Origin: Chaenocephalus aceratus
Lineage: Eukaryota; Chordata; Actinopteri; Perciformes; Channichthyidae
Assembly (NCBI GenBank): GCA_023974075.1
Contig: JAMFTG010000047.1
Span: 447,001-511,000 of the forward strand
Reading direction: 5' to 3'
DNA length: 64,000 nt
Of this stretch, positions 35,831 through 46,847 are shown one piece after another. How positions within the stretch are numbered: position 1 is the first letter of the stretch; each line of letters starts with the position of its first letter. The notes under the pieces are model-generated. The model saw nothing but the letters and a program-made list of their open reading frames with translations. It ran no database searches and was not told where the DNA came from. Made by a program: the position numbers and the translations under genes.

Positions 35831-36120
35831 TTTACTCAGTCAGTAAAAGCATCGTGTAGCTTCAGAAAACTGAAAATATTAGTGTTTGGGAGTTTTAATA
35901 TAAATATTCATTTGTTATATTTTTAATATAATTCATTTAAAGCACGCTGCAGAATATAAGATGAGTTTCCAGGTGTTTGAGATGAGTGCATTATGCAGGG
36001 TAGGATAGTCAGCATTAAGATGCTCAGTGAGGATCAGAGTGATATCAGCCTGATGTCTGCAGCTCAGAGTCAATACAACTCTCTTCATCTCAGCACAGAA
36101 GTAAAATATGGAGAACTGAC

Positions 36121-36294
36121 CTGAGAGTCTCCAGTCTGCAGTCTGGACTCTTCAGAAAGTCACTCAGCAGCTTCACTTCTGAATCCTGCAGCTCGTTGCT
36201 ACTCAGGTCCAGATCTCTCAGATGGGAGGGGTTGGACTTCAGAGCTGAGATCAGATAATAACAGCTCATATCTGACAAGCTGCAGTCCCTCAGT
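36121..36294 (-). CDS. NLR LRR exon 11, intact
   Basis: 174-bp class A module with [13 protein letters not shown] and [15 protein letters not shown] at 36295-36296 and GT at 36119-36120. The intron before it is only 138 bp, cut down to a transposon scar ('aagcctggcttcccttggcc', about 36361) next to exon 10. Confidence 0.88.
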
Positions 36295-36432
36295 CTGAAT
36301 AAAGAAAACATGATTTAAGTTTATTAAGTAAATTATAACTACAATCCGAAAAAACAGGGGAAGCCTGGCTTCCCTTGGCCTCCGGGAGAAAACGCCACTG
36401 CTCAGCACAGAAGTAAAAGATGGAGAACTGAC

Positions 36433-36606
36433 CTGAGAGTCTCCAGTCTGCAGTCTGGACTCTTCAGAAGGTCACTCAGCCACTTCACTTCTGAATCCTG
36501 CAGCTTGTTGCCACTCAGGTCCAGATCTTTCAGATGGGAGGGGTTGGACTTCAGAGCTGAGGCCAGAGCAGAACATCTGATCTCTGACAAACTACAGTCC
36601 TTAAGT
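36433..36606 (-). CDS. NLR LRR exon 10, intact, distinct class
   Basis: 174-bp LRR module of a different class, with [20 protein letters not shown] then [22 protein letters not shown] at 36607-36608 and GT at 36431-36432. [11 protein letters not shown] resembles exon 1 of the array ([11 protein letters not shown]) and exon 17, not its class A neighbours, so it marks a boundary between expansion blocks. Confidence 0.88.
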
Positions 36607-37284
36607 CTGAATAAAGAAAACATGATGTAACTTTAGAAAACAATGTTCCTGTTTGAAATAACTCCAGGTTTAATAATCTGTTCAGAGATAAAGAAGGTTA
36701 GAAAGTGGAAACTCCAACAGGTAAAAACTGTAAGAGAGAAACGGTGCAAAGATCTCTCATTAATATTAAAGACAACGTGCTTCTCCTTCAATAATAAAGA
36801 GGTGACTTCACATCTGAAACTCTGCTCCATCTACACTAACTCATGATGTGCAGCCAGACCAATAGAACCCACAGAAACTGATTCAACTCATAATCTCAAC
36901 GTTTACAAAGACCACAAATATTTTAGGAGGAATTTTGAAGAAATGTGAGTATTTATTTTAGGAATAGTGGAGTCATCAAATCACAGCATCTTCATTTTGA
37001 ACTATTCACTCAGTAAAAGCATCATGTAGCTTCAGAACATATTAGTGTTTTGGAGTTTTAATAGAAATATGCATTTGTTGTATTTTTTTATATAATTTAT
37101 TTAAAGCATGCTGCAGAATATAAGGTGAGTTCCAGGTGTTTGAGATGAGTGACATTTTGCAATGTAGGATTTTCAGCATTGAGATGCTCAGTGAGGATCA
37201 GAGTGATATCAGCCTGATGTCTGCAGCTCAGAGTCAACACAACTCTCTTCATCTCAGCACAGAAGTAAAAGATGGAGAACTGAC

Positions 37285-37457
37285 CTGAGAGTCTTCAGTC
37301 TGCAGTCTGACTCTTCAGAAAGTCACTCAGCGGCACCACTCCTAAATCCTGAAGCTTGTTGCTACACAGGTCCAGATCTCTCAGATGGGAGGGGTTGAAG
37401 TTCAGAGCTGAGGCCAGATAATAAGAGCTCATCTCTGACAAGCTGCAGTCCTTAAGT
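37285..37457 (-). pseudogene. NLR LRR exon 9, broken by a one-base deletion
   Basis: 173 bp instead of 174 between intact AG (37458-37459) and GT (37283-37284). The coding strand has GAGTCAGACTG where all sisters have GAGTCCAGACTG (about 37309). Inclusion would shift the frame of everything downstream, while skipping keeps frame because neighbouring exons share one phase. It otherwise reads [24 protein letters not shown] sequence. Confidence 0.85.
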
Positions 37458-37564
37458 CTGAATAAAGAAAACATGATTTAACTTTAGAAAACAAAGTTCC
37501 TATTTGAAATAACTCCAGGTTTAATAATCTGTTCAGAGCTGAAGAAGGTTAGAAAGTGGAAACT

Positions 37565-38755
37565 GAAGAAGTCTGAAGAACGGGGTACCGCAGGGGTCTG
37601 TTCTCTCGCCGATGCTGTTCAATGTTTACATCCACGACCTACCTGATACAACATCCAGAAAGTATGGCTACGCAGACGATCTTGCCATCATGCTGAGCCG
37701 ACCAACGTGGAAGGCGATGGAAGAGGGTCTTAACGAAGACATGGGCACACTAGTAGCATGCCTCCGAAGGTGGCGCCTACAGCTCAGCGTCGGGAAAACA
37801 GTCGCAGCGGCATACCACCTTAGCACCAGAGAAGCCAGGAGGGAACTTGAGGTGCGCGTCGACAACAAATGTCTGGAGGTCCAGCAAGCCCCGAAGTATC
37901 TTGGAGTGCGTCTGGATCGGACATTGTCCTTTAAAAAACACCTGGAAGAAGTCAAGGCCAAGGTGACATCCAGGGTCGCGCTGATCCGCCGCCTCGCTGG
38001 AACAACCTGGGGAGCCTCCGCTAAGACGCTGCGAATATCCACTCAAGCCCTGGTCTTCTCTGTAGCGGAATACTGCGCCCCAGTCTGGAGCAGAAGCCCT
38101 CATGCGAGAAAGGTCAACGTGGCTATCAATACCTCCCTCAGAATAATAACTGGATGCTTAAAGCCTACCCCTGTGTCCCTCTTGCCAGTCCTCGCGGGAA
38201 GAGCACCGGCCGGCCTTCGACGGGAGGCTGCCACCCTCGCCCTGGCCAGGAAGGCACAAAAGTATGACTGGCACATCCTGCACAACACCACAATAACTCC
38301 AGCACCTCCAAACAGACTCAAGTCCCGCCACCCCTACAACATAGCAGCTCAAGAGATGCTCAACTCCACCTCTGAGGACGTCTCCAGAGATGCATGGTTG
38401 GCAGCAGCTTGGAAGCAGGAGTGGGAGTCAGCCGGGCCCTCCCGAATCCACCGTTACATCTGGGACCCAGGAGATGGCACCATTGGAGGAGACGACCTAC
38501 CGCGCCGGCAGTGGACCACTCTGAACCGTCTACGAACTGGGGTCGGTCGCTTTAAAACATTGATGAAGACGTGGGGCTTGGCGGACAGTGCGGCATGCGA
38601 GTGCGGTGACCCTGAGCAGACCGCTGTCCATATAATCACCATCTACCCCTTATATAGACCACCCTCGGAAGCCAGCCTCTTCGACCTAGGACCAGAGATG
38701 CGGGCATGGCTACACAACACCGAGTTGGACATCTAACGTTATACGAAAGAAGAAG
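37565..38755 (+). mobile_element. 5'-truncated I-like non-LTR retrotransposon with 11-bp TSD
   Basis: Flanked by AAGTGGAAACT at 37554-37564 and 38756-38766. It carries the end of a reverse transcriptase ORF and a short 3' tail of GAA repeats ('acgaaagaagaagaag'). 5' truncation, TSD and simple-repeat tail are marks of target-primed insertion. It lies antisense to the NLR gene, in the intron between LRR exons 8 and 9. Confidence 0.93.
37567..38736 (+). CDS. Reverse transcriptase C-terminal half, open, retrotransposon-derived
   Basis: Open for about 389 codons from the insertion point. It reads LKNGVPQGSVLSPMLFNVYI, then the catalytic GYADDLAIM (F/Y-A-D-D box), the thumb-region YLGVRLDRTLSFKKH, and a C-terminal ECGDPEQTAVHIITIYPLYR. 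This follows the order RT5-RT9 then a terminal zinc knuckle seen in I/Jockey-type ORF2. The knuckle has Tyr where the last Cys of CxC...H...C is expected. The N-terminal endonuclease and first RT motifs are missing, so the protein cannot be active. The ATG at 37612 is internal, not a true start. Confidence 0.9.
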   Translation, partial: RSLKNGVPQGSVLSPMLFNVYIHDLPDTTSRKYGYADDLAIMLSRPTWKAMEEGLNEDMGTLVACLRRWRLQLSVGKTVAAAYHLSTREARRELEVRVDNKCLEVQQAPKYLGVRLDRTLSFKKHLEEVKAKVTSRVALIRRLAGTTWGASAKTLRISTQALVFSVAEYCAPVWSRSPHARKVNVAINTSLRIITGCLKPTPVSLLPVLAGRAPAGLRREAATLALARKAQKYDWHILHNTTITPAPPNRLKSRHPYNIAAQEMLNSTSEDVSRDAWLAAAWKQEWESAGPSRIHRYIWDPGDGTIGGDDLPRRQWTTLNRLRTGVGRFKTLMKTWGLADSAACECGDPEQTAVHIITIYPLYRPPSEASLFDLGPEMRAWLHNTELDI

Positions 38756-39067
38756 AAGTGGAAACTCCAACAGGTAAAAACTGTAAGAGAGAAACAGTGA
38801 AAAGATCTCTCATTAATATTAAAGACAACGCGCTTCTCCTTCAATAATAAAGAGGTGACTTCACATCTGAAACTCTGCTCCATCTACACTAACTCATGAT
38901 GTGCAGCCAGACCAATAAAACCCACAGAAACTGATTCAACTCAAGATCTCAATGTTTACAAAGATCACAAATATTTCAGGAGGAATTTTGAAGAAATGCG
39001 ATGAAAAATGTCCAGAATATTTATTTTAGGAATAGTGGAGTCATCAAATCACAGCATCTTCAGTTTG

Positions 39068-40195
39068 CAGGGTTCCTGCAGGATTCACCAACTCAAATGC
39101 AAGTATTTTTAAGACTTTTTTAAGACCACTTTGAATATAATATAAGACCTATTTCACGGCAAGAAAGTATGAAGGAAAATTGCTATGAAAAAAGAATTAT
39201 GTCCCAAAAATACTTTCAAAGTAAATGTATTCACGTTCAACATAAGAACGATGACTGAGCATAACAGCGTAACAGTACACAGAGCTGTGTTAGCGTGTTA
39301 GACAAACACCCGCAAAAAAAGAACTGCCTAACCGTGAAAGTGTGTGTGTGCATGTCTCTGTGTATGTATGTGTGACAAGAGCTATCTTCTTGGCTCTGCT
39401 GCCTTGGCTACAATCTTTCATAGTTGCTGTTGTATGATTGGTGTTTAGCTACGGTATTTAGCGTCGATGGCACCTCCGCTTTTAGGGTTGACGTAGACCT
39501 AAACGTCGCCCGGAGGCCGTGGTCGCATAAACCGAATATTTTCCATCTATGACAGATTTTTTTTAACAATGACGGAACATCTGAAAGCAGTCTGTCATTT
39601 TGACGGATTAGAACAAACTCTGAACAGAGCAAAAGTTTCCCCGCAGCGAGGCTCCGGTGTTATGCCGTGTTATGCATGCCCTCCAAAAAGGAAATGATAT
39701 AGTTTCCAAACCGTACTTTGCCGTACAAATCATTGAAAGTGTCTGGGAGTTTTTGCTTTACGCTGTGCGCGCTCCTGTGAGGTGCATGCATATCTCAACA
39801 GGTATACATAACACCGGGGCAACGGTTCACGAGCGTGCTCTCGCTAGCTGAAGCTTGGTTGCTAGGTTACCAGCTGGGTGTTCGCCGATAAGGGGCCGGG
39901 GGGATGCAAAGTTAGTGATTACTGGTTCCATGTTGATTTATTTCAATACAAATTGTTGGAGGGATTTGAAAGGCTCTAACCGTACTGGTTACTTTCCAGC
40001 CCGGACATTTCCCCTAAAACACATTTAGACGTGATCGCAACACAGAAGTAGACTACCTTTCAAATCAGATCATTTTTAAGACCTTTTAAATCATATGTAA
40101 GACCTTTATAATTTCTTTGATGATATTTAAGACTTTTAAAGCCTTAAATTGTGATTATAAAATGTAAGACTTTTTAAGACCCCGCGGGAACCCTG
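39068..40195. mobile_element. hAT-like element copy 1 (CAGGGTTCC termini)
   Basis: About 1.13 kb between CAGGGTTCCTGC and GCGGGAACCCTG, imperfect inverted ends. Subterminal 'aagactttttaagacc' motifs occur on both sides. AGTTTG on both sides suggests a 6-bp target duplication; the ends otherwise look hAT-like, so the superfamily is uncertain. Copies at 42745-43873 and 47255-48369 have the same flanks and were carried by segmental duplication. No transposase is seen. Confidence 0.75.
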
Positions 40196-40493
40196 AGTTT
40201 GAACTAGTCAGTCAGTAAAAGTATCGTGTAGCTTCAGAAAACTGAAAAATATTAGTGTTTTGGAGTTTAAATAGAAATATTCATTTGTTGTATTTTTTAT
40301 ATTGTTTATTTAAAGCACGCTGCAGAATATAAGATGAGTTTCAGGTGTTTAAGATGAGTGCATTTTTGCAATGTAGGATTCTCAACATTAAGATGCTCAG
40401 TGAGGATCAGAGTGATATCAGCCTGATGTCTGCAGCTCAGAGTCAACACAGCTCTCTTCATCTCAGCACAGAAGTAAAAGATGGAGAACTGAC

Positions 40494-40668
40494 CTGAGAT
40501 TCTCCAGTCTGCAGTCTGGACTCTTCAGAAAGTCACTCAGCGGCACCACTCCAAAATCCTGAAGCTTGTTGAGACTCAGGTCCAGATGTCTCAAAATGGG
40601 AGGGGTTGAACTTCAGAGCTGAGGCCAGATAATAACAGTTCATCACTGACAAACTGCAGTCCTCGAGT
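40494..40668 (-). pseudogene. NLR LRR exon 8, broken by a one-base insertion
   Basis: 175 bp between AG (40669-40670) and GT (40492-40493). The plus strand has TCAAAATGGG where the sister exons have TCAAATGGG (40591-40600). Class B variant. As with exon 9, inclusion shifts frame but skipping does not. Confidence 0.85.
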
Positions 40669-40773
40669 CTGAGTAAAGAAAACATGATGTAACTTTAGAA
40701 AAACAAAGTTCCTATTTGAAGTGTTGAACAGTGTTGTCTAAAGTAAAAACAACTATCAAACAAAAAAGTATGC

Positions 40774-41049
40774 TTAAAAATCAGAGGCACCTTCCGTCGG
40801 TGAAACTCCCCTCCTTACTGCAGAACGTCTCTCTTTATATGTGTTATAATGTTTTTTTATCAAAAGTTGTCTGATTATATAATCAAACGTGCTGTCCACT
40901 AGAGTCTGTTGATATGCTCTCCAGATTAACAACAGCATGAAAATAACCTGCCGATGCTCCATGGCGGAGGCTCCGGTAGAAATGGCCGGGATTTGCGTTT
41001 TTACCCCCTTAATGTCTGACCAATGGTTGAACAGCATTTCCGAGCACAT
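40774..41049 (-). other. 91-aa ORF inside the duplicated intron unit (copy 1)
   Basis: Reads MCSEMLFNHWSDIKGVKTQI, then MEHRQVIFMLLLIWRAYQQT and TFDYIIRQLLIKKHYNTYKE, ending EGASDF. Copies lie at 41609-41884 (identical), 45326-45559 and 46160-46393 (77 aa, truncated by a one-base change). A broken copy is near 44460-44710 and a diverged one near 53200-53510. I do not recognise it with confidence; an N-terminal piece of a Harbinger-type transposon ORF is possible. Confidence 0.35.
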
Positions 41050-41329
41050 GACTTGTGTTTAAAGTCTATAGTCCGTTTGAGTTTTTCCCTAGTGAAAGAA
41101 CCGAACCTTCTGAAAAATGAAACAATATAACAAACTGTCGTCTGGTGCGCACCAGAGAAGCGGACTATTAGATATTAATGCGACCTAAGATGAGGACATT
41201 TTTGCAATGTAGGATTTTCAGCATTGAGATGCTCAGTGAGGATCAGAGTGATATCAGCCTGATGTCTGCAGCTCAAAGTCAACACAGCTCTCTTCATCTC
41301 AGCACAGAAGTAAAAGATGGAGAACTGAC

Positions 41330-41503
41330 CTGAGATTCTCCAGTCTGCAGTCTGGACTCTTCAGAAAGTCACTCAGCGGCACCACTCCAAAATCCTGAAG
41401 CTTGTTGAGACTCAGGTCCAGATGTCTCAAATGGGAGGGGTTGAACTTCAGAGCTGAGGCCAGATAATAACAGCTCATCACTGACAAACTGCAGTCCTCG
41501 AGT
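41330..41503 (-). CDS. NLR LRR exon 7, intact
   Basis: 174-bp class B module: [42 protein letters not shown] at 41504-41505 and GT at 41328-41329. The translation is identical to exons 3, 4 and 6 of the array. Confidence 0.88.
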
Positions 41504-41608
41504 CTGAGTAAAGAAAACATGATGTAACTTTAGAAAAACAAAGTTCCTATTTGAAGTGTTGAACAGTGTTGTCTAAAGTAAAAACAACTATCAAACAAAA
41601 AAGTATGC

Positions 41609-41884
41609 TTAAAAATCAGAGGCACCTTCCGTCGGTGAAACTCCCCTCCTTACTGCAGAACGTCTCTCTTTATATGTGTTATAATGTTTTTTTATCAAAA
41701 GTTGTCTGATTATATAATCAAACGTGCTGTCCACTAGAGTCTGTTGATATGCTCTCCAGATTAACAACAGCATGAAAATAACCTGCCGATGCTCCATGGC
41801 GGAGGCTCCGGTAGAAATGGCCGGGATTTGCGTTTTTACCCCCTTAATGTCTGACCAATGGTTGAACAGCATTTCCGAGCACAT
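41609..41884 (-). other. 91-aa ORF inside the duplicated intron unit (copy 2)
   Basis: Same translation as 40774-41049. It sits at the same offset from the LRR exon in each 834-836-bp unit, so it is an amplified intron passenger. Confidence 0.35.
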
Positions 41885-42164
41885 GACTTGTGTTTAAAGT
41901 CTATAGTCCGTTTGAGTTTTTCCCTAGTGAAAGAACCGAACCTTCTGAAAAATGAAACAATATAACAAACTGTCGTCTGGTGCGCACCAGAGAAGCGGAC
42001 TATTAGATATTAATGCGACCTAAGATGAGGACATTTTTGCAATGTAGGATTTTCAGCATTGAGATGCTCAGTGAGGATCAGAGTGATATCAGCCTGATGT
42101 CTGCAGCTCAAAGTCAACACAGCTCTCTTCATCTCAGCACAGAAGTAAAAGATGGAGAACTGAC

Positions 42165-42338
42165 CTGAGATTCTCCAGTCTGCAGTCTGGACTCTTCAGA
42201 AAGTCACTCAGCGGCACCACTCCAAAATCCTGAAGCTTGTTGAGACTCAGGTCCAGATGTCTCAAATGGGAGGGGTTGAACTTCAGAGCTGAGGCCAGAT
42301 AATAACAGCTCATCACTGACAAACTGCAGTCCTCGAGT
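42165..42338 (-). CDS. NLR LRR exon 6, intact
   Basis: 174-bp class B module, translation identical to exon 7. AG at 42339-42340 and GT at 42163-42164. It is the last unit before the hAT-containing intron block 42.4-44.1 kb. Confidence 0.88.
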
Positions 42339-42744
42339 CTGAGTAAAGAAAACATGATGTAACTTTAGAAAACAAAGTTCCTATTTGAAATATCTCAAGG
42401 TTTAATAATCTTTTCAGAGATGAAGAAGGTTAGAAAGTGAAACTCCAACAGGTAAAACTGTAAGAGAGAAACAGTGAAAAGATCTCTCATTAATATTAAA
42501 GACAACGCGCTTCTCCTTCAATAAGAAAGAGGTGACTTCACATCTGAAACTCTGCTCCATCTACACTAACTCATGATGTGCAGCCAGACCAATACAACCC
42601 ACAGAAACTGATTCAACTCATAATCTCAACGTTCACAAAGATCACAAATATTTCAGGAGGAATTTTGAAGAAATGCGATGAAAAATGTCCAGAATATTTA
42701 TTTTAGGAATAGTGGAGTCATCAAATCACAGCATCTTCAGTTTG

Positions 42745-43873
42745 CAGGGTTCCTGCAGGATTCACCAACTCAAATGCAAGTATTTTTAAGACTTTTTTAA
42801 GACCACTTTGAATATAATATAAGACCTATTTCACGGCAAGAAAGTATGAAGGAAAATTGCTATGAAAGAAGAATTATGTCCCAAAAATACTTTCAAAGTA
42901 AATGTATTCACGTTCAACATAAGAACGATGACTGAGCATAACAGCGTAACAGTACACAGAGCTGTGTTAGCGTGTTAGACAAACACCCGAAAAAAAGAAC
43001 TGCCTAACCGTGAAAGTGTGTGTGTGCATGTCTCTGTGTATGTATGTGTGACAAGAGCTATCTTCTTGGCTCTGCTGCCTTGGCTACAATCTTTCATAGT
43101 TGCTGTTGTATGATTGGTGTTTAGCTACGGTATTTTGCGTCGATGGCACCTCCGCTTTTAGGGTTGACGTAGACCTAAACGTCGCCCGGAGGCCGTGGTC
43201 GCATAAACCGAATATTTTCCATCTATGACAGATTTTTTTTAACAATGACGGAAACATCTGAAAGCAGTCTGTCATTTTGACGGATTAGAACAAACTCTGA
43301 ACAGAGCAAAAGTTTCCCCCGCAGCGAGGCTCCGGTGTTATGCCGTGTTATGCATGCCCTCCAAAAAGGAAATGATATAGTTTCCAAACCGTACTTTGCC
43401 GTACAAATCATTGAAATGTCTGGGAGTTTTTGCTTTACGCTGTGCGCGCTCCTGTGAGGTGCATGCATATCTCGACAGGTATACATAACACCGGGGCAAC
43501 GGTTCACGAGCGTGCTCTCGCTAGCTGAAGCTTGGTTGCTAGGTTACCAGCTGGGTGTTCGCCGATAAGGGGCCGGGGGGATGCAAAGTTAGTGATTACT
43601 GGTTCCATGTTGATTTATTTCAATACAAATTGTTGGAGGGATTTGAAAGGCTCTAACCGTACTGGTTACTTTCCAGCCCGGACATTTCCCCTAAAACACA
43701 TTTAGACGTGATCGCAACACAGAAGTAGACTACCTTTCAAATCAGATCATTTTTAAGACCTTTTAAATCATATGTAAGACCTTTATAATTTCTTTGATGA
43801 TATTTAAGACTTTTTAAAGCCTTAAATTGTGATTATAAAATGTAAGACTTTTTAAGACCCCGCGGGAACCCTG
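42745..43873. mobile_element. hAT-like element copy 2
   Basis: About 99% like copies 1 and 3 by eye, with small indels (for example GAAAGTGTC versus GAAATGTC). The same AGTTTG flanks show it was duplicated with the host intron, not inserted separately. Confidence 0.75.
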
Positions 43874-44171
43874 AGTTTGAACTAGTCAGTCAGTAAAAGT
43901 ATCGTGTAGCTTCAGAAAACTGAAAAATATTAGTGTTTTGGAGTTTAAATAGAAATATTCATTTGTTGTATTTTTTATATTGTTTATTTAAAGCACGCTG
44001 CAGAATATAAGATGAGTTTCAGGTGTTTAAGATGAGTGCATTTTTGCAATGTAGGATTCTCAACATTAAGATGCTCAGTGAGGATCAGAGTGATATCAGC
44101 CTGATGTCTGCAGCTCAGAGTCAACACAGCTCTCTTCATCTCAGCACAGAAGTAAAAGATGGAGAACTGAC

Positions 44172-44345
44172 CTGAGATTCTCCAGTCTGCAGTCTGGACT
44201 CTTCAGAAAGTTACTCAGCGGCACCACTCCAAAATCCTGAAGCTTGTTGAGACTCAGGTCCAGATGTCTCAAATGGGAGGGGTTGAACTTCAGAGCTGAG
44301 GCCAGATAATAACAGCTCATCACTGACAAACTGCAGTCCTCGAGT
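44172..44345 (-). CDS. NLR LRR exon 5, intact
   Basis: 174-bp class B module with one change from its sisters (LSNFLKS instead of LSDFLKS). AG at 44346-44347 and GT at 44170-44171. Confidence 0.88.
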
Positions 44346-45005
44346 CTGAGTAAAGAAAACATGATGTAACTTTAGAAAAACAAAGTTCCTATTTGAAGTG
44401 TTTGAACAGTGTTGTCTAAAGTAAAAACAACTATCAAACAAAAAAGTATGCTTAAAAATCAGAGGCACCTTCCGTCGGTGAAACTCCCCTCCTTACTGCA
44501 GAACGTCTCTCTTTATATGTGTTATAATGTTTTTTATCAAAAGTTGTCTGATTATATAATCAAACGTGCTGTCCACTAGAGTCTGTTGATATGCTCTCCA
44601 GATTAACAACAGCATGAAAATAACCTGCCGATGCTCCATGGCGGAGGCTCCGGTAGAAATGGCCGGGATTTGCGTTTTTACCCCTTAATGTCTGACCAAT
44701 GGTTGAACAGCATTTCCGAGCACATGACTTGTGTTTAAAGTCTATAGTCCGTTTGAGTTTTTCCCTAGTGAAAGAACCGAACCTTCTGAAAAATGAAACA
44801 ATATAACAAACTGTCGTCTGGTGCGCACCAGAGAAGCGGACTATTAGATATTAATGCGACCTAAGATGAGGACATTTTTGCAATGTAGGATTTTCAGCAT
44901 TGAGATGCTCAGTGAGGATCAGAGTGATATCAGCCTGATGTCTGCAGCTCAAAGTCAACACAGCTCTCTTCATCTCAGCACAGAAGTAAAAGATGGAGAA
45001 CTGAC

Positions 45006-45179
45006 CTGAGATTCTCCAGTCTGCAGTCTGGACTCTTCAGAAAGTCACTCAGCGGCACCACTCCAAAATCCTGAAGCTTGTTGAGACTCAGGTCCAGATG
45101 TCTCAAATGGGAGGGGTTGAACTTCAGAGCTGAGGCCAGATAATAACAGCTCATCACTGACAAACTGCAGTCCTCGAGT
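45006..45179 (-). CDS. NLR LRR exon 4, intact
   Basis: 174-bp class B module, 834 bp from each neighbour. Translation identical to exons 3, 6 and 7. AG at 45180-45181 and GT at 45004-45005. Confidence 0.88.
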
Positions 45180-45325
45180 CTGAGTAAAGAAAACATGATG
45201 TAACTTTAGAAAAACAAAGTTCCTATTTGAAGTGTTGAACAGTGTTGTCTAAAGTAAAAACAACTATCAAACAAAAAAGTATGCTTAAAAATCAGAGGCA
45301 CCTTCCGTCGGTGAAACTCCCCTCC

Positions 45326-45559
45326 TTACTGCAGAACGTCTCTCTTTATATGTGTTATAATGTTTTTTATCAAAAGTTGTCTGATTATATAATCAAACGT
45401 GCTGTCCACTAGAGTCTGTTGATATGCTCTCCAGATTAACAACAGCATGAAAATAACCTGCCGATGCTCCATGGCGGAGGCTCCGGTAGAAATGGCCGGG
45501 ATTTGCGTTTTTACCCCCTTAATGTCTGACCAATGGTTGAACAGCATTTCCGAGCACAT
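45326..45559 (-). other. 77-aa ORF inside the duplicated intron unit (copy 4)
   Basis: Same start as the 91-aa version, but one T fewer in the 'gtttttttatc' run shifts the C-terminal part. The next unit (46160-46393) has the same change, and the 44.5-kb copy shares the shorter run. Confidence 0.3.
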
Positions 45560-45839
45560 GACTTGTGTTTAAAGTCTATAGTCCGTTTGAGTTTTTCCCT
45601 AGTGAAAGAACCGAACCTTCTGAAAAATGAAACAATATAACAAACTGTCGTCTGGTGCGCACCAGAGAAGCGGACTATTAGATATTAATGCGACCTAAGA
45701 TGAGGACATTTTTGCAATGTAGGATTTTCAGCATTGAGATGCTCAGTGAGGATCAGAGTGATATCAGCCTGATGTCTGCAGCTCAAAGTCAACACAGCTC
45801 TCTTCATCTCAGCACAGAAGTAAAAGATGGAGAACTGAC

Positions 45840-46013
45840 CTGAGATTCTCCAGTCTGCAGTCTGGACTCTTCAGAAAGTCACTCAGCGGCACCACTCCAA
45901 AATCCTGAAGCTTGTTGAGACTCAGGTCCAGATGTCTCAAATGGGAGGGGTTGAACTTCAGAGCTGAGGCCAGATAATAACAGCTCATCACTGACAAACT
46001 GCAGTCCTCGAGT
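45840..46013 (-). CDS. NLR LRR exon 3, intact
   Basis: 174-bp class B module, identical in translation to exons 4, 6 and 7. AG at 46014-46015 and GT at 45838-45839. Confidence 0.88.
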
Positions 46014-46159
46014 CTGAGTAAAGAAAACATGATGTAACTTTAGAAAAACAAAGTTCCTATTTGAAGTGTTGAACAGTGTTGTCTAAAGTAAAAACAACTA
46101 TCAAACAAAAAAGTATGCTTAAAAATCAGAGGCACCTTCCGTCGGTGAAACTCCCCTCC

Positions 46160-46393
46160 TTACTGCAGAACGTCTCTCTTTATATGTGTTATAATGTTTT
46201 TTATCAAAAGTTGTCTGATTATATAATCAAACGTGCTGTCCACTAGAGTCTGTTGATATGCTCTCCAGATTAACAACAGCATGAAAATAACCTGCCGATG
46301 CTCCATGGCGGAGGCTCCGGTAGAAATGGCCGGGATTTGCGTTTTTACCCCCTTAATGTCTGACCAATGGTTGAACAGCATTTCCGAGCACAT
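46160..46393 (-). other. 77-aa ORF inside the duplicated intron unit (copy 5)
   Basis: Identical translation to 45326-45559. It is an intron passenger of the 834-bp tandem unit. Confidence 0.3.
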
Positions 46394-46673
46394 GACTTGT
46401 GTTTAAAGTCTATAGTCCGTTTGAGTTTTTCCCTAGTGAAAGAACCGAACCTTCTGAAAAATGAAACAATATAACAAACTGTCGTCTGGTGCGCACCAGA
46501 GAAGCGGACTATTAGATATTAATGTGACCTAAGATGAGGACATTTTTGCAATGTAGGATTTTCAGCATTGAGATGCTCAGTGAGGATCAGAGTGATATCA
46601 GCCTGATGTCTGCAGCTCAGAGTCAACACAACTCTCTTCATCTCAGCACAGAAGCAAAAGATGGAGAACTGAC

Positions 46674-46847
46674 CTGAGATTCTCCAGTCTGCAGTCTGGA
46701 CTCTTCAGAAAGTCACTCAGCGGCACCACTCCTAAATCCTGAAGCTTGTTGAGACTCAGGTCCAGATGTCTCAGATGGGAGGGGTTGGACTTCAGAGCTG
46801 AAGCCAGATAATAACAGCTCATATCTGACAAGCTGCAGTCCTTAAGT
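46674..46847 (-). CDS. NLR LRR exon 2, intact, hybrid class
   Basis: 174-bp module with a class A first half ([20 protein letters not shown]) and a class B second half ([20 protein letters not shown]). AG at 46848-46849 and GT at 46672-46673. The mixture suggests gene conversion or a recombination joint. Confidence 0.88.

Noticed and set aside
37668..38352. Minus-strand ORFs over the RT fragment
   Set aside because: Shadows of the open RT frame on the other strand.
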